Assembly: GCF_000220565.1 (NCBI RefSeq)
Contig: NZ_AFPM01000159.1
Location: 1 to 64,000, forward strand
Direction of reading: 5' to 3'
DNA length: 64,000 bases
From: Oceanicola sp. S124
GTDB lineage: Bacteria > Pseudomonadota > Alphaproteobacteria > Rhodobacterales > Rhodobacteraceae
The position numbers and the translations under genes are program-made. The notes under the pieces were generated by a model, which saw nothing but the letters and a program-made list of their open reading frames with translations, had not been told where the DNA came from and searched no databases. Position 1 is the stretch's first letter; each line of letters starts with the position of its first letter. Of this stretch, positions 28,670 through 38,356 are shown in pieces.

Positions 28670-29493
28670 CCCTGAAGCAGGCCCGCACCCTCGCCTTCAC
28701 CGGCCTCGTGCTGATCGCCGCGGCGATCTGGACCTTCCCGCTCTACTGGGCCCTGACCACCTCTCTGCGCAGCGAGAACCGCATCGTCTCGGATGGCTCG
28801 GGCTGGCTGCTGGACGAGCTGAACTTCGGCGCCTTCCGCGAGATCCTGGGCAATTCCAAGCTGCCGATGTGGTACATGAACTCGGTCGGCACCTCGCTGA
28901 TCATCACCGTGATCGTACTGGTGACGGGGATGATGTGCGCCTACGCCCTGTCGCAGCTGCGCTTCCCGGGCCGCCGGTTGCTGTACCTGGTCGTCGTGGG
29001 CAGCTTCATGGTGCCGGTGCCCGCGCTCTACGTGGCGCAGTTCGTGCTGATGAACGACCTCGGGCTGGTCAACACCTGGTGGGGGATCATCCTGCCCCAG
29101 CTCGTCGTGCCGGTGGTGATCATCGTCTACAAGCAGTTCTTCGACGCCATCCCTAAAGAGATGCGCGAGGCCGTGGTGCTGGACGGCGGCGGAGAGTTCA
29201 CCCTGCTGTTCAAGCTCTACCTGCCCCTCAACTGGGGCATCACGGCAGCCCTGGCGATCATCACCTTCATCTCGGCCTGGAACAACTTCTTCTGGCCCTT
29301 CCTCGTGGTGACGAGCGAGGACATGATGACGATCCCCGTCGGCATCACCCAGGTCAACGACGCCTTCGGGGTGGCCTATGCGCGGATGATGGCGCTGGCC
29401 CTGCTGGCAGCGGCACCGGTGATCATCGGCTACCTGGTGTTCCAGAAACGGGTGACCGAGGCGGTGATGATCTCGGCAGGGGTCAAGGGCTGA
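28666..29493 (+). CDS. Sugar ABC transporter permease (MalG-like)
   Basis: Second permease of the arabinofuranosidase-linked importer, 275 aa. It starts MTLKQARTLAFTGLVLIAAA, with FPLYWALTTSLRSE after the first helix, as in MalG-type proteins, and the EAA loop is MREAVVLDGGGEFTLLFKLYLPLNWG. The ATG at 28666 is preceded by GGAGG and overlaps the previous stop by 4 bp; a longer open frame upstream is a shadow of the first permease. It ends the operon, 42 bp from the convergent SDR; a GCGCCC/GGGCGC hairpin in that gap may terminate both. Confidence 0.92.
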   Translation: MTLKQARTLAFTGLVLIAAAIWTFPLYWALTTSLRSENRIVSDGSGWLLDELNFGAFREILGNSKLPMWYMNSVGTSLIITVIVLVTGMMCAYALSQLRFPGRRLLYLVVVGSFMVPVPALYVAQFVLMNDLGLVNTWWGIILPQLVVPVVIIVYKQFFDAIPKEMREAVVLDGGGEFTLLFKLYLPLNWGITAALAIITFISAWNNFFWPFLVVTSEDMMTIPVGITQVNDAFGVAYARMMALALLAAAPVIIGYLVFQKRVTEAVMISAGVKG

Positions 29494-29535
29494 GCAACGC
29501 CAGGCGTGCGCCCCGTTGCGGGCGCGCGCCCTGCG

Positions 29536-30261
29536 TCAGACCACGCCGCCGTCGACGACGATCACCTGCCCGGTCAGCATCCGCGCCGCCTCCGAGCTGA
29601 GCCAGAGCGCGCAATCGGCGATATCGGCGGGGCGGATCATGTCCTTCAGGCACTGGATCTCATGGGTCTGGGCGACCCAGTCGGGGGCCATGCCCGCCTC
29701 GACCCGTTCGGTCATCACCCGGCCCGGAGCGATGGCATTGGCGCGGATGCCGCGCGCGCCGAGGTCGCGGGCCAGCCCCTTGGTCATGCCAATGATCCCT
29801 GCCTTGGCGGTGTGATAGGCGGTCAGGTTGGGTGCCAGCTTCATCCAGGCGGTCGAGGACAGGCTGACCACCGCGCCGCCCCCCGCCCCGGCCATCGAGG
29901 GCGCCACCAGCCCCGCCAGCATCACCGCATGATCGAGGTTCAGCGCCATCATCTGCCGCCAGACCTCGGGCGTCAGATCGTCAAAGGGAATGCGGCGGTC
30001 GACACCGGCATTGTTGACCAGCGCGCGCACCGGGCCATGGGCTGCCACGGCGCCTTCGATCAGGGCCGGCAGGCGGTCCAGCTCGGTCAGGTCGATGCGA
30101 TGATTGTCGATCCCCTCGCCCCCCGGCGCCGCATCGCGGTCCAGCCCGGTGACGATGGCGCCCTGCGCCGCGAAGGCCCGCGCGGTGGCAAGGCCGATGC
30201 CCGCCGCCGCGCCGGTGACGACCACGTGGCGACCGCGGAACTCGGGGTAGGTCGGGCTCAT
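29536..30261 (-). CDS. SDR-family sugar dehydrogenase (probable aldose 1-dehydrogenase)
   Basis: NAD(P)-dependent SDR of 241 aa. Motifs are TGAAAGIGLATARAF, NNAGVDRRIPF, catalytic Ser in SLSSTAWM, YHTAK (YxxxK) and the C-terminal DGGVV ending common in sugar SDRs. Its ATG overlaps the stop of the lactonase-fusion gene by 4 bp and it is last in the eight-gene sugar operon. With a lactonase, a sugar-acid dehydratase, DgoK and DgoA nearby, it most likely oxidises D-galactose or L-arabinose at C1 to the lactone. A gluconate 5-dehydrogenase-like or fucose dehydrogenase role cannot be excluded. Confidence 0.85.
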   Translation of the reverse strand: MSPTYPEFRGRHVVVTGAAAGIGLATARAFAAQGAIVTGLDRDAAPGGEGIDNHRIDLTELDRLPALIEGAVAAHGPVRALVNNAGVDRRIPFDDLTPEVWRQMMALNLDHAVMLAGLVAPSMAGAGGGAVVSLSSTAWMKLAPNLTAYHTAKAGIIGMTKGLARDLGARGIRANAIAPGRVMTERVEAGMAPDWVAQTHEIQCLKDMIRPADIADCALWLSSEAARMLTGQVIVVDGGVV

Positions 30262-31937
30262 AGCGCCACCTCGGTGGTGGGCTGGCCGGGCACCTCCATG
30301 TCGATGGCGAAGATGCCGCCCGACAGCGGCGCCTCTTCCAGCACCGCCGCAGGCAGGCGGATCGAGGCGGTGGTGATATAGAGCGTCTTCAGATCCGGCC
30401 CGCCGAAGCAGCAGGAGGTCGGACGCGGCACCGGCATGTCGATCTCGCGCAGCAGGGTGCCGTCGGGGCGGTAGCCCGCCACCCGCCAGCCGTCCCAGAG
30501 GGCGATCCAGACCGTGCCCTCGGCATCGACGGTCATGCCGTCGGGCTTGCCGTCCTTCGGGTCGAACTGCAGGAACACCCGCCGGTTGCTGATCTTGCCC
30601 GCCTCGATGTCGAAGTCATAGGCAAAGACCGTGCCCAGGCCCGAGTCGTTGAAATAGAAGGTCTTGTCGTCGGCGCTCCAGCCGAGGCCGTTCGAGACCT
30701 GGAACCCGCCATCCACGGCCCGCGCCGCGCCGAGGGTGTCGAAACAGTAGAGCGATCCCGAGGGCATCGAGGCATCAAGGCTCATGCTGCCCGCCCAGAT
30801 CCGGCCCCGCCGGTCGGTCTTGGCATCGTTGAAGCGGTTCGACGGCAGATGCGCCTCGGGGTCGTAGACCGGCGAGAGGCGGCCCGTTTCCGGGTCCAGC
30901 AGCTCGATCCCGTTCTGGGTAACGGCCAGCAGCGAGCCGTCCGTCGCGGGCAGCACCCCCGAGACCAGGCGGCTGGCCGGGCGCATGATGTCGCCCCCCT
31001 GCCCCTGCGCCGGGTCATAGCGGTGCGTTGCGGGGGCCGCGATGTCGACCCAGAGCAGGCGGTCGTGGCGGGCGTCCCAGACCGGGCCCTCGCCGACGAT
31101 GGCGCCGGCGGGCAGGACGCATTCCAGCGCCTCCTCGATGTGGCTGTTGCGGCGGGGGTTGGGAGAGATGCTCACGCTGGCGGTTCCGATATTGCCCATG
31201 ACGCGGCGGGCGGCCTCCATGAGGTCGCGTCCGACGATATGGCGCTGTTCGTGGCTGAGGGCGCTTTCATGGGCGGTCAGCGCGATGGCGCCCCGCCCCA
31301 TGCCCGGCGGCCCGTGGACCTCGACCGAGATCACGATCAGCCCGGGGATCGAACGGCTTTCGGCAATCGAATAGCCCCGGGCCCGGCTGATGGCGATCTC
31401 GGACAGGATGCGATGCTGTTCCTCGGCGTCGTAGCGGGTCAGCAGGCCCTGCATCTCGTGCGGGGGCATGGCGGCCATGATCGCCCGGCCAGAGCTGCTG
31501 TCGGGCATCGGCAGCGTGCGCCCGACCTCGATGCTGACCGCCAGCGGGTTCGAGGGGCGGCGCACATCGACATAGATGATCTGCTGCCCCTCCATCACCG
31601 TCAGCGAAACGGTCTGGTTGAGCTGCGCCGCCAGCCGCGTCAGCTCATGCTCGGCGGCCGAGCGCAGGTCGAAACTGGAGAGCGAGCTGCGCCCCAGTTC
31701 GATCATCCGGTTGCCCAGCGAATAGGCCTTGGCGCGGGTGTCATGCTTGACGTAGCCGAATTCGACCAGCGCCCCCAGCAGGCGATAGAGCGTCGCCTTG
31801 GGCAGCTTGGTGCGCTCCAGCAGGAAGCCCGAGCCGACGGGCTCGCCCGCCTCGGCGATCAGCTCGACCAGCTGGATGCCCTTCACCAGGGTCCCGGCGC
31901 CGGGGTAACGCTTTGCGATATTGTCAAAATCCGGCAA
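30258..31937 (-). CDS. IclR-family regulator fused to SMP-30/gluconolactonase domain
   Basis: One continuous 559-aa frame joins a regulator to an enzyme. Residues about 14-75 are an IclR winged helix-turn-helix (LVKGIQLVELIAEAGEPVGS, TLYRLLGALVEFGYV) and about 85-250 the IclR effector domain (SRSIPGLIVISVEVHGPPG). After a 15-20-residue linker, residues about 275-559 form a full SMP-30 six-bladed lactonase with intact metal ligands Glu283 (GEGPVWD), Asn416 (SNGLGW) and Asp466 (PDGMTVD). The lactonase would hydrolyse the aldonolactone made by the SDR. The DNA-binding half probably controls this operon and the divergent dgo genes. It lies 12 bp after the ATPase gene. That the enzyme half senses or modulates regulation is inference. 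Confidence 0.93.
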   Translation of the reverse strand: MPDFDNIAKRYPGAGTLVKGIQLVELIAEAGEPVGSGFLLERTKLPKATLYRLLGALVEFGYVKHDTRAKAYSLGNRMIELGRSSLSSFDLRSAAEHELTRLAAQLNQTVSLTVMEGQQIIYVDVRRPSNPLAVSIEVGRTLPMPDSSSGRAIMAAMPPHEMQGLLTRYDAEEQHRILSEIAISRARGYSIAESRSIPGLIVISVEVHGPPGMGRGAIALTAHESALSHEQRHIVGRDLMEAARRVMGNIGTASVSISPNPRRNSHIEEALECVLPAGAIVGEGPVWDARHDRLLWVDIAAPATHRYDPAQGQGGDIMRPASRLVSGVLPATDGSLLAVTQNGIELLDPETGRLSPVYDPEAHLPSNRFNDAKTDRRGRIWAGSMSLDASMPSGSLYCFDTLGAARAVDGGFQVSNGLGWSADDKTFYFNDSGLGTVFAYDFDIEAGKISNRRVFLQFDPKDGKPDGMTVDAEGTVWIALWDGWRVAGYRPDGTLLREIDMPVPRPTSCCFGGPDLKTLYITTASIRLPAAVLEEAPLSGGIFAIDMEVPGQPTTEVAL

Positions 31938-31949
31938 GACCGCCCCCGT

Positions 31950-33080
<1,131 letters not shown>

Positions 33081-33093
33081 GTTGAAGGCCCTT

Positions 33094-33927
33094 CTATTTC
33101 TCGGCGCCGGCCGAGAGGCCGCCCACGAGATAGCGTTCAAGGAAGAGATAGACCCCGATGATCGGGAGCGCGGCCATCAGCGAGGCCGCCATGATGGTGT
33201 TCCAGTCGGTGACGAATTCGCCCTTCAGCGTGGCGATGCCGACGTTCAGCGTCCACTTGCTTTCCGAGGTCGTCAGGAAGGTGCGGGCATAGAGGAAATC
33301 CGACCAGCTGATGACAAAGGCGTAGAGCGAGGTCGCTGCCAGCCCCGGTGCCGCCACCGGCAGCACCACCCGCACCAGCGCCGCCAGCGGCGAGCAGCCG
33401 TCGACCAGGGCGGCCTGCTCCAGCTCGGCGGGGATGGTGTCGAAATAGCCTTTCAGCATCCAGGTGGCGAAGGGCACGATCAGCGTAGACTGGGCGATGA
33501 CCACCGACCACAGCGAGCCGACCAGCCCCAGCGACTTGAAGATGGCAAAGAGCGGGATCACCAGCAGGGTCGCGGGCAGCATCTTGGAGGTCAGGATGAA
33601 CAGCCCCAGCCCCTGCCCGCCGCGCAGCCGGTGGCGCGACAGGGCGTAGGCGGCCAGCACGCCGATGGTCAGCGACAGGATCATCGTCGCCACCGCGATC
33701 AGCACGGTGTTCCACATCCACAGCCCGAAGGGCTGCGCCGCCAGCAGGTCGGAAAAGACGTTCCACTGCGGATCCTCGGGCCAGAACTTGGGCGGGTAGC
33801 TGCGCAGCTGCGTGCGCGGCGACAGCGCCGTCAGCACCATCCAGTAGATCGGGAACAGCAGCAGCCCGCAGACCACGATGACCGTGCCGTAAAGGCCGAA
33901 GCTTCCCAGGAATGAGCGTTTCTGCAT
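33094..33927 (-). CDS. Sugar ABC transporter permease (MalG-like)
   Basis: 277-aa inner-membrane permease with an opening helix GTVIVVCGLLLFPIYWMVLTALSP and the EAA loop LEQAALVDGCSPLAALVRVVLPVAAPG. The long loop after helix 1 (RTQLRSYPPKFWPEDPQWNVFSDLL) is typical of MalG-type sugar permeases. It lies between the MalF-like partner (9-bp gap) and the ATPase (13-bp gap) in the operon running from 38.2 to 29.5 kb. Confidence 0.92.
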   Translation of the reverse strand: MQKRSFLGSFGLYGTVIVVCGLLLFPIYWMVLTALSPRTQLRSYPPKFWPEDPQWNVFSDLLAAQPFGLWMWNTVLIAVATMILSLTIGVLAAYALSRHRLRGGQGLGLFILTSKMLPATLLVIPLFAIFKSLGLVGSLWSVVIAQSTLIVPFATWMLKGYFDTIPAELEQAALVDGCSPLAALVRVVLPVAAPGLAATSLYAFVISWSDFLYARTFLTTSESKWTLNVGIATLKGEFVTDWNTIMAASLMAALPIIGVYLFLERYLVGGLSAGAEK

Positions 33928-33936
33928 CGGGGTCTC

Positions 33937-34830
33937 CTAGTGTGCCGAGCTGGCGAAACGGCCGACCAGCGCGCGGCTGATCACGGCACAGATGATCATG
34001 GTGACGACACCGACCGCAGCCCCCTGCCCCATCTTGAAGAACGAGAAGCTCTGCTCGAAGGTCAGGATCGACAGGGTAGTGGTGCCCCCGATGGGCCCGC
34101 CCTGGGTCAGCACGTAGATGATGGCGAAGTCGCGGAAGACCCAGAGGGTCGTCATCACGGCGGTGACGCCGATCACGGGTGCCAGGTTCGGCAGGGTGAC
34201 GTAGATGAAGCGTTTCCAGACATTGGCACCGTCGACGCGGGCGGCCTGGTACTGCTCTTCCGGGATGGATTGCAGCCCGGCCAGCAGCATGATCGACATC
34301 AGCGGATAGCCCTTCCAGATCATCACCAGGCAGACGGCGAAGAAGGCGGCGGTGGCGTTGGAGGCGAACTGGATCGGCTCGGAGATCAGGTGCGCGCGCA
34401 GCAGCAGCCAGTTGATCACCCCGAAGGAGCTGTCCAGCATCCAGGCCCAGATCACCGTGGCCACGACCTCGGGCACGGCCCAGGGCAGCGCCACGAACAG
34501 CCGCGCCAGGCTGCGGCCGCGAAAGCGCTGGTTGACCAGCAGCGCCGTGGCCAGCCCGATGACCAGGGAGATGCCGCCGACGGTCAGCACCATCTTCGCC
34601 GTCACCCAGACCGCGTTCCAGAACTCGCCCGAGTTGAACAGCCAGTCGTAGTTCTTGAGGGTCCAGGCCTCGCGGTCCGCGCCGACGCGGGCAATGCGCA
34701 CGTCCTGCAGCGAGATATCGACCGAAAGCAGGATCGGGTAGATGATGATGAGCGCCATGAGAAGCACGGCCGGGGCCAGCAGCAGGTAGCCGAATTTCGA
34801 CCTGTGCCGTGGCGACGAGAAATCAATCAC
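33937..34830 (-). CDS. Sugar ABC transporter permease (MalF-like)
   Basis: 297-aa permease, partner of the MalG-like protein. It begins with helix FGYLLLAPAVLLMALIIIYPILLSVDISL and carries the EAA loop YQAARVDGANVWKRFIYVTLPNLAP. The GGPIGGTTTLSILTFEQSF segment near the C-terminus is common to CUT1 MalF-like permeases. A good GGGAGGACCACAG sequence precedes the ATG. The substrate is presumably a galactose- or arabinose-containing sugar, judged from the operon's catabolic genes. Confidence 0.92.
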   Translation of the reverse strand: MIDFSSPRHRSKFGYLLLAPAVLLMALIIIYPILLSVDISLQDVRIARVGADREAWTLKNYDWLFNSGEFWNAVWVTAKMVLTVGGISLVIGLATALLVNQRFRGRSLARLFVALPWAVPEVVATVIWAWMLDSSFGVINWLLLRAHLISEPIQFASNATAAFFAVCLVMIWKGYPLMSIMLLAGLQSIPEEQYQAARVDGANVWKRFIYVTLPNLAPVIGVTAVMTTLWVFRDFAIIYVLTQGGPIGGTTTLSILTFEQSFSFFKMGQGAAVGVVTMIICAVISRALVGRFASSAH

Positions 34831-34890
34831 TGTGGTCCTCCCGTTGATCGGCGGCCGGGGGCAAGGCCCGGCCGCCGGAGTCCTTCAGGC

Positions 34891-36156
34891 TCAGTCCGCG
34901 ATACGCTCGACGGCGGCCTGCATGTTGGCCGCAGCCTCTTCCGGGCTGAGGTCGTTGATCAGCATCCGCTGGGTTTCGCGGAAGACAAGCTTCGTGACTT
35001 CGTTGAACTCAAGCTCCAGCCCCTTGGGCAGGCGGTCGACACCCGCAGCGGCGGCTGCGTCATTGGCCTTTGCGAAGAGCTCGAAGTAGGGATCCGCCGC
35101 GATCTCGGCCGAGTAGTCGAGGCCGGGCATCGGCGCCGGGGACGAGCCGAGCGTGGCGAAGCGCTGCTGCATTTCCTGCGAGGCGGCGGTCTTGATGAAG
35201 TCCCAGACCAGCTCTTTCTTCTCGTCCGAGATGTCCGAGGGCATACCGATCACGTTCGAGGTGCCGCCGACCGGCGGATCGAAGGGGCTTTCGGACAGCT
35301 TCAGGTTCTCGCGGATCCCCTCTTCGGCGCCCTTCATCACGTTGTAGATCCAGGGACCATCCAGACGCATGGCGATGCGGCCCTCGACCAGCAGCTGACG
35401 CATGTCGCCAGCCTCGGCATCCTTGGGGGTCAGGCCCTCGGTATAGAGCTGCTTGAAGCGGCGCAGGCCCTCGATCACGCCGGGGCTGTCGAAGGCCGGC
35501 TTGCCGTCCTCGGTCCAGTTGCCGCCCGCGTCGAGGACGAAGTGCAGCATGTCGTGCATCATGTTCGAGCCGCCGGTGCTGGCCACGCCGACGCCGTACT
35601 GGTCGGTCTGACCGTCCCCGTCGGTGTCCTTGGTGGCCGCACGCGCAGCCGCAAGGAAGCTGTCCCAGTCGGTCGGCACCGCGTCGATCCCGGCATCGGC
35701 CAGCAGCTTCTCGTTATAGGCTAGGATATAGGCCGTGTAGAGCAGCATGATGCAGTTGGTATTGCCATTCCATTCGCAGGTGCCCTGCCCGGCCCAGCCG
35801 TCGAGGTTCAGCCCGTCACGCTCGATCCAGGGGTCGAGGTTTTCCATCCAGCCTTCCTGGGCGAAGCTCTGGTATTCGAAGGCGGCGAGGTGGACGATAT
35901 CCGGCGGGGTGCCCCCGGCGAACATGGTGAACATCGTGTCGGCATACTCCCCGCGCGAGACCTTGGTCATCTCGATCTCGGTGCCGGGGTGCTCTTCCTC
36001 GAACTTGGCGATGACTTCGTTCCACCAGTCGCCGTAACCCGGCTCCCCCTTCATCCAGCTGACGAAGGTCAGGGTCTCGGCCGAGGCCGGCAGCGCGGTA
36101 AGGGCGGTGGTCAGGGCCAGCGCCGCAGCGGTGGCCGTCTTCTTCAGATGTTTCAT
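34891..36156 (-). CDS. Sugar ABC transporter substrate-binding protein (family 1)
   Basis: Periplasmic receptor of the second importer, 421 aa. The ATG at 36156 follows AGGAGGAGGACCT and gives the signal peptide MKHLKKTATAAALALTTALT followed by ALPASA; an earlier in-frame ATG (36174) lacks this support. The mature part begins ETLTFVSWMKGEPGYGDWWN, with MFAGGTPPDIVHLAAFEYQSFAQEGWMENL as the family 1 signature. Two cysteines (TCEWNGNTNC) may form a small disulfide loop. The protein is clearly different from the binding protein at 26.4 kb, so the two importers probably take different sugars. It lies 28 bp after the dehydratase gene. Confidence 0.92.
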   Translation of the reverse strand: MKHLKKTATAAALALTTALTALPASAETLTFVSWMKGEPGYGDWWNEVIAKFEEEHPGTEIEMTKVSRGEYADTMFTMFAGGTPPDIVHLAAFEYQSFAQEGWMENLDPWIERDGLNLDGWAGQGTCEWNGNTNCIMLLYTAYILAYNEKLLADAGIDAVPTDWDSFLAAARAATKDTDGDGQTDQYGVGVASTGGSNMMHDMLHFVLDAGGNWTEDGKPAFDSPGVIEGLRRFKQLYTEGLTPKDAEAGDMRQLLVEGRIAMRLDGPWIYNVMKGAEEGIRENLKLSESPFDPPVGGTSNVIGMPSDISDEKKELVWDFIKTAASQEMQQRFATLGSSPAPMPGLDYSAEIAADPYFELFAKANDAAAAAGVDRLPKGLELEFNEVTKLVFRETQRMLINDLSPEEAAANMQAAVERIAD

Positions 36157-36184
36157 AGGTCCTCCTCCTAACATCCTTGGTCAA

Positions 36185-37354
36185 TCAAAGCGGGGTCAAG
36201 TGATCGAAGGCCGCCCGGTTGGGCCGCACACCGATCCCCGGCGTGTCGTCGATATGGAAATGGCCGTCCTTGCAGGGGGCGGCCCCGTCCAGCAGCTCGG
36301 CATTGCGGGTGTAGATCGAATGCTGGAACTCGTGGCACCCGGCGCCCATGGCGAGGGCGGCGCGCAGGCTGGCGCTGGCGAAGATGCCGAGGCCGATGGT
36401 AGCATGGGGGATGATCTGGGCCCCCGCGCCCTGCGCCATGCGGGCAATGCGGGTGAACTGGGTGATCCCGGTGTGCCCCATCTCGGGCTGGACGATGGAA
36501 CAGGCGCGGGCCTCGAGGCGGGGCCGGTAATCCCAGTCGGTGCGCCACTCCTCGCCAAGGGCCAGCGGCATGGAAATGCCCGCCGCCACCCGCGCCTGTG
36601 TCGCCACGTCCTCTGGCGCCACGGGGGCTTCGAGGAACCAGGGCGCATCGGCTTCCAGCGCGGCGCCGAGGGCCACGGCTTCGTCGGCGGTATAGGCCCA
36701 GTGCATGTCCACGGCGATGCGGTGATCGGCCCCGAGCGCGGCGCGCAGGGCGGCAACCTCACCCGGGACATCCCCGGCCTCGGTGTGGCTGATCGGGATC
36801 TTCACCGCATCGAAACCACGCGCCTTCCAGGCCTCGGCCATCTCGATCCGGCCCCTGCGGTCCGGCGCCGGCAGGCCCGAGACATAGCCCGCAAGCTGCC
36901 CCGCCCCGGCACGGCCAAGCGCGCCCTGCAGGCTCTGTCCGCCCGCCTGGGCAAAGAGATCCCACAGCGCGATATCCAGCGCCGCAAGGGCGTCGGCCAG
37001 GTAGCCGCCCCAGTAGCCGCGATTGCGTTGCAGCGCATAGAGCGCGTCCCAGGCCTGATCCGGGCGCATCGGCGCCAGCTGCATCAGGTAAGGCGCGAAC
37101 AGGTCATGGATCAGCGCCGCCACGGCGCCCGGCGCGATCAGCCCGTAGGTTTCGCCCCAGCCCTCGCGGCCCGAGGCATCGCGCAGCCGCACCACCAGCG
37201 AACGGTCGATCAGCGGATAGACTGTGCCGTTGAAGCCGCGCACGATGTAGCGGTCGCCGATCATCACCTCTCCGGTGCCCGGCGCGCCGAGATAGGCGGT
37301 GTCGCGGGGCCGTTCGAAGAGAAAGACCTCGACGGAGGTGATCTTCTCATGCAT
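36185..37354 (-). CDS. Enolase-superfamily sugar-acid dehydratase
   Basis: Mandelate racemase/muconate lactonising enzyme-type protein, 389 aa, predicted to dehydrate an aldonic acid to a 2-keto-3-deoxy acid. Visible catalytic set: Lys185 (DAVKIPIS), Mg ligands Asp216 (VDMHW), Glu242 (FLEAP) and Glu268 (LGEEW), and general base/acid His317 (IIPHATIG). The DxH at 216-218 resembles sugar-acid dehydratases of the GalD/D-tartrate dehydratase type. The gene overlaps the upstream lyase gene by 8 bp. With DgoK and DgoA divergent, D-galactonate is the most likely substrate, but L-arabinonate or a related acid is possible. Confidence 0.88.
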   Translation of the reverse strand: MHEKITSVEVFLFERPRDTAYLGAPGTGEVMIGDRYIVRGFNGTVYPLIDRSLVVRLRDASGREGWGETYGLIAPGAVAALIHDLFAPYLMQLAPMRPDQAWDALYALQRNRGYWGGYLADALAALDIALWDLFAQAGGQSLQGALGRAGAGQLAGYVSGLPAPDRRGRIEMAEAWKARGFDAVKIPISHTEAGDVPGEVAALRAALGADHRIAVDMHWAYTADEAVALGAALEADAPWFLEAPVAPEDVATQARVAAGISMPLALGEEWRTDWDYRPRLEARACSIVQPEMGHTGITQFTRIARMAQGAGAQIIPHATIGLGIFASASLRAALAMGAGCHEFQHSIYTRNAELLDGAAPCKDGHFHIDDTPGIGVRPNRAAFDHLTPL

Positions 37355-38249
37355 CTGCCATCTCCAGGTTGGCCATCGCGACGCGGTAGTAGTCGAGCAC
37401 CAGCGCCTTCAGCGGGGCATCCATCTCGGGCAGGGTCTCGCGCACGATGTCGGTGGCGACAAGGCCGCGGCTCTGCAGGATCAGCTTGGTCAGCCGCATC
37501 CGGTAGGGGGCCTGCACCAGCAGCAGCGGCAGCGTATCGCGGTAGAGCCGCAGCGCGCGGTCGCGGTCTCCGGCCTTGTAGGCCGCCATCAGCGCCACGT
37601 GAAGTTCAAGCAGCTCGATGGCCGGCATGGTGGCGATGGCGCCGCGCTCAAGCTCCTCGAAGAGGTAGCGCGCCCCGCCGCCGCCGATCACGCCATCCAG
37701 ATGCGCCGAGCCGCCCGCGACCAGCTCGCTGACCTTGGGGCCCGAGGGCACGCCCTCTTCCTTGACGTAGCGGATCGCCGGCACGGCCTCGGCCAGTTCC
37801 AGCATCTGCGCCGCCGAAAGGTCGGCGCCGCGCGGGGCAAAGAGGTTCTGCAGCACGATGAAACCGCCGTCCAGTGCCTCGGCGATTCGGGTGAACCAGG
37901 CGATGTGATCCTGGCCCATGGCCGGGATCGCCATGGCCATGGCACCGTCGACGCCCAGCCCGGCAACGGTGCGGGCGATCTCCACCATCTCGGCGGGATC
38001 GGCAGCATTGACACCGGCCAGCACCGGCAGGCGCTTCGCCGCCACCTCGACCACCCGGGTCAGGGCCGCCGCGCGCTCTTCTTGGCTGAGATGCACGTCC
38101 TCGGAGGCGACGCCGGGATAGACCAGCGCGGCCGCACCCGCATCCACCGCGAAATCGACCAGAGCGGCCAGCGCCTGCATGTCCACGGACCCGTCCGCCG
38201 CATAGGGGGTGGGGATGATCGGCAGGACGCCTTCCAGACTGCTTTTCAT
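37347..38249 (-). CDS. DHDPS/NAL-family lyase (sugar-acid aldolase or dehydratase)
   Basis: 300-aa (beta/alpha)8-barrel protein of the dihydrodipicolinate synthase superfamily. The Schiff-base Lys163 is in IRYVKEEGVPSG and the pyruvate-binding start reads GVLPIIPTPYAADGSVD. The conserved catalytic Tyr position (normally YNVP) here reads VLQNLFAPRG, so true lysine-pathway DHDPS activity is unlikely. Members near sugar-acid genes act on 2-keto-3-deoxy acids, for example L-2-keto-3-deoxyarabonate dehydratases or KDG aldolases. It is the first gene of the eight-gene operon. It probably serves a pentose (arabinose) branch parallel to DgoK/DgoA; this is inferred. Confidence 0.87.
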   Translation of the reverse strand: MKSSLEGVLPIIPTPYAADGSVDMQALAALVDFAVDAGAAALVYPGVASEDVHLSQEERAAALTRVVEVAAKRLPVLAGVNAADPAEMVEIARTVAGLGVDGAMAMAIPAMGQDHIAWFTRIAEALDGGFIVLQNLFAPRGADLSAAQMLELAEAVPAIRYVKEEGVPSGPKVSELVAGGSAHLDGVIGGGGARYLFEELERGAIATMPAIELLELHVALMAAYKAGDRDRALRLYRDTLPLLLVQAPYRMRLTKLILQSRGLVATDIVRETLPEMDAPLKALVLDYYRVAMANLEMADA

Positions 38250-38260
38250 CTAATTCCCTT

Positions 38261-38290
38261 TATTTGAGACTGTCTTTTCATATTTGAAAC
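38261..38290. promoter_or_regulatory. Candidate operator between the two sugar operons
   Basis: In the 107-bp divergent gap, TATTTGAGAC (38261-38270) and TATTTGAAAC (38281-38290) are direct repeats exactly 20 bp apart, two helical turns. The second overlaps a perfect palindrome TTTCATATTTGAAA (38276-38289). The region is strongly A/T-rich for this genome. It is well placed to control both operons, and the IclR/SMP-30 fusion protein is the obvious candidate ligand; IclR-family proteins bind such TGAAA/TTTCA-type sites. Confidence 0.5.
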
Positions 38291-38356
38291 CATCACATTC
38301 AGCGCCTATGCTGTCAACGAATTTCGGAAAACCCTTCGAAGGATGGAGAAAAACCT

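Noticed and set aside
30258-31937. Possibility that the IclR and SMP-30 parts are two genes
   Set aside because: There is no stop or frame change between the domains; the reading frame is continuous and the linker is short.
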